Shown here piece after piece: positions 5,020-6,385 of a stretch of DNA of 6,385 nucleotides (position 1 is its first letter; each line of letters opens with the position of its first letter). Under the pieces are notes generated by a model. The model worked only from the letters and a program-made list of their open reading frames with translations, was not told where the DNA came from and searched no databases. This DNA is from Candidatus Saccharimonadota bacterium (GTDB taxonomy: Bacteria; Patescibacteriota; Saccharimonadia; Saccharimonadales; Saccharimonadaceae), in contig CAJPSU010000041.1 in assembly GCA_905373345.1 (NCBI GenBank), forward strand, positions 1 through 6,385, read 5' to 3'. A program made the position numbers and the translations under genes.

Positions 5020-6385
5020 GTAATAGGCAAGATTTTAAAAAACGACCACGCGTGCGCCAAGGCGGACCGATGGGAAATATGGGTGCGGGCGAAAAAGCTA
5101 AAAACTTTCGCGATACGATGAAAAAATTAGTATGTTATTTGGCGGCGTTTCGTTGGCAGTTGCTGGCGGTCGCGGTGCTTGCGGTTGGCAGTACGATTTT
5201 TGCGATTGTCAGCCCGAAAATCCTCGGCGAGGCAACTAACCAAATTGTGAAAGATTACGTTAGCATCAAAGCATACGATACGATCACGAAAAAACTGCCG
5301 GCGGATACAAAGCTGCCAAGCGGCACAACAGGCGGCGATATATTAAACAGATTGCCGAACAAGTCGGAGGTTGAAGGCAAAATCCCAGCCGGTCAGCTTG
5401 ACACGATCCGCGCGCTTGATATGACGAAAAAGCCTGCATTCCACTTTGACGCAATTGGCCAAATCGTCCTATGGCTTGTTGGGCTATATCTGTTGAGTGC
5501 AACGCTCCGCTATCTTGAAAGCTGGATCATGACAAACGTAACGCAAAAAGTCACATTTCAGATGCGGCGTGATATTTCGTTGAAAATTAACCGTTTGCCG
5601 CTCAGCTACTTTGATAAGCAAACTTACGGTGAGGTGCTCAGTCGCGTCACAAACGATGTTGACACAATCAGCCAGACACTAAACCAAAGCCTGTCGCAAA
5701 TCGTGTCGGCAGTGGTAATGATTGCTGGTATCGTCGCAATGATGCTATCAATTAGTTGGCAGATGACAGTAGTAGCACTTCTGGTGTTGCCAGTGAGCAT
5801 GGGTTTTGTGCTGCTAATTGCGAAAAAATCGCAGGTACAATTCACTCGCCAGCAAACCGAGCTCGGCAAACTGAATGGGCATATTGAGGAAATGTATGCC
5901 GGGCATCAAGTCATGCGCGTATTTAACGGGCAAGCGCGGTCGCTCGCAAAATTTACGGCAATTAATAATCAACTGCACGTAAGCGCTTGGAAATCGCAGT
6001 TTTTGTCGGGACTGATGTGGCCGATTATGAATTTTGTTGGAAATTTAGGTTACGTCGGTGTGGCAGTGCTGGGCGGTTGGCTGGCGATCAATGGTCGCTT
6101 GCAGGTTGGCGATATTCAGGCGTTTATTCAATATATGCGACAGTTTAATCAGCCGATTGAGCAGACGGCGAATATCGCTAACGTCTTGCAGTCAACGGCT
6201 GCAGCGGCAGAGCGAGTATTCGAGTTCATCGACGAACCAGAAGAAGCGCGCGAGGGTAGGGATTTGGTAAAGCTAGAAAAAGTGAAGGGCGGCGTGGAAT
6301 TTGATAACGTCACTTTCGGTTATAATCCAGACGAGCCGGTTATCAAGGGTCTGTCGGCGCGCGTCAAGCCGGGACAGCGCGTGGC
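5016..6385 (+). CDS. ABC exporter half-transporter, second subunit (3' end outside window)
   Basis: The frame is open from the ATG at 5016 to the window end, giving 456 complete codons. It holds a basic, Gly-rich N-terminal stretch (1-35), the six-helix exporter domain and the start of the ATPase domain (GVEFDNVTFGYNPDEPV, with probable A-loop Tyr436). Walker A and later motifs lie beyond the end. Helices are at about 45-67, 146-166, 228-246, 250-269, 335-357 and 365-385. RLPLSYFDKQTYGEVLSRVTNDVD (in part, 193-216) is a typical coupling segment. Between helices 1 and 2 is an unusually long hydrophilic segment (about 78-145) predicted to be extracytoplasmic; related heterodimer subunits (YheH/LmrD-like) also have longer loops here. 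It is the probable canonical partner of the preceding degenerate subunit, but its catalytic residues cannot be checked here. Confidence 0.92.
   Translation, partial: MSNRQDFKKRPRVRQGGPMGNMGAGEKAKNFRDTMKKLVCYLAAFRWQLLAVAVLAVGSTIFAIVSPKILGEATNQIVKDYVSIKAYDTITKKLPADTKLPSGTTGGDILNRLPNKSEVEGKIPAGQLDTIRALDMTKKPAFHFDAIGQIVLWLVGLYLLSATLRYLESWIMTNVTQKVTFQMRRDISLKINRLPLSYFDKQTYGEVLSRVTNDVDTISQTLNQSLSQIVSAVVMIAGIVAMMLSISWQMTVVALLVLPVSMGFVLLIAKKSQVQFTRQQTELGKLNGHIEEMYAGHQVMRVFNGQARSLAKFTAINNQLHVSAWKSQFLSGLMWPIMNFVGNLGYVGVAVLGGWLAINGRLQVGDIQAFIQYMRQFNQPIEQTANIANVLQSTAAAAERVFEFIDEPEEAREGRDLVKLEKVKGGVEFDNVTFGYNPDEPVIKGLSARVKPGQRV

Noticed and set aside
4674..5060. A 128-codon minus-strand open frame opposite the end of the first ABC gene.
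   Set aside because: It is fully antisense to a strongly supported ABC ATPase domain and has no family features or start signals.

Overview
This window looks like two kinds of DNA joined at a tRNA gene. Positions 1 to about 1040 are visibly GC-rich and actinobacterial in codon style. They carry the 3' part of a large serine recombinase (zinc ribbon, coiled coil, terminal domain). From the tRNA-Pro gene to the right end the base composition is more balanced. The genes there are compact, with very short or overlapping junctions, and fit a small-genome bacterium. My best guess is a Candidatus Saccharibacteria (TM7)-type member of the CPR. This rests on gene style and content, not on a marker gene, so it is moderate at best. 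TM7 bacteria live on actinobacterial hosts, so an actinobacterial-looking recombinase beside their DNA would make sense as transfer, but an assembly chimera is also possible.

Layout, left to right. (1) Serine recombinase C-terminal part, + strand, 5' end outside the window. Its frame has no stop before 1780. (2) A strong hairpin terminator and a complete tRNA-Pro(CGG) with encoded CCA, both on the - strand. (3) A TylF/MycF-like O-methyltransferase, + strand, in the same frame as the recombinase but with its own promoter and ATG at 1166. (4) A convergent two-gene - strand operon: a four-helix membrane protein with an intramembrane CVPC motif, then a membrane-anchored DsbA-like thioredoxin-fold protein. 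(5) A divergent + strand operon of two ABC exporter half-transporters. The first has a degenerate nucleotide-binding domain; the second is cut by the window end before its Walker A.

How the genes work together. The membrane CVPC protein and DsbA-like protein probably form an extracytoplasmic thiol-disulfide exchange pair. The two ABC proteins are translationally coupled and probably form a heterodimeric exporter with one degenerate and one canonical ATP site. The first genes of two units (methyltransferase and CVPC protein) have a perfect TATAAT exactly 6 nt before the ATG, implying leaderless mRNAs. The operon-internal genes (DsbA-like, second ABC) have strong Shine-Dalgarno sequences.

The points most worth checking are the open frame running recombinase to antisense tRNA to methyltransferase, the uncharacterised CVPC membrane partner of the DsbA-like protein, and the leaderless promoter geometry. 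I see no CRISPR array, rRNA, riboswitch or complete insertion sequence.
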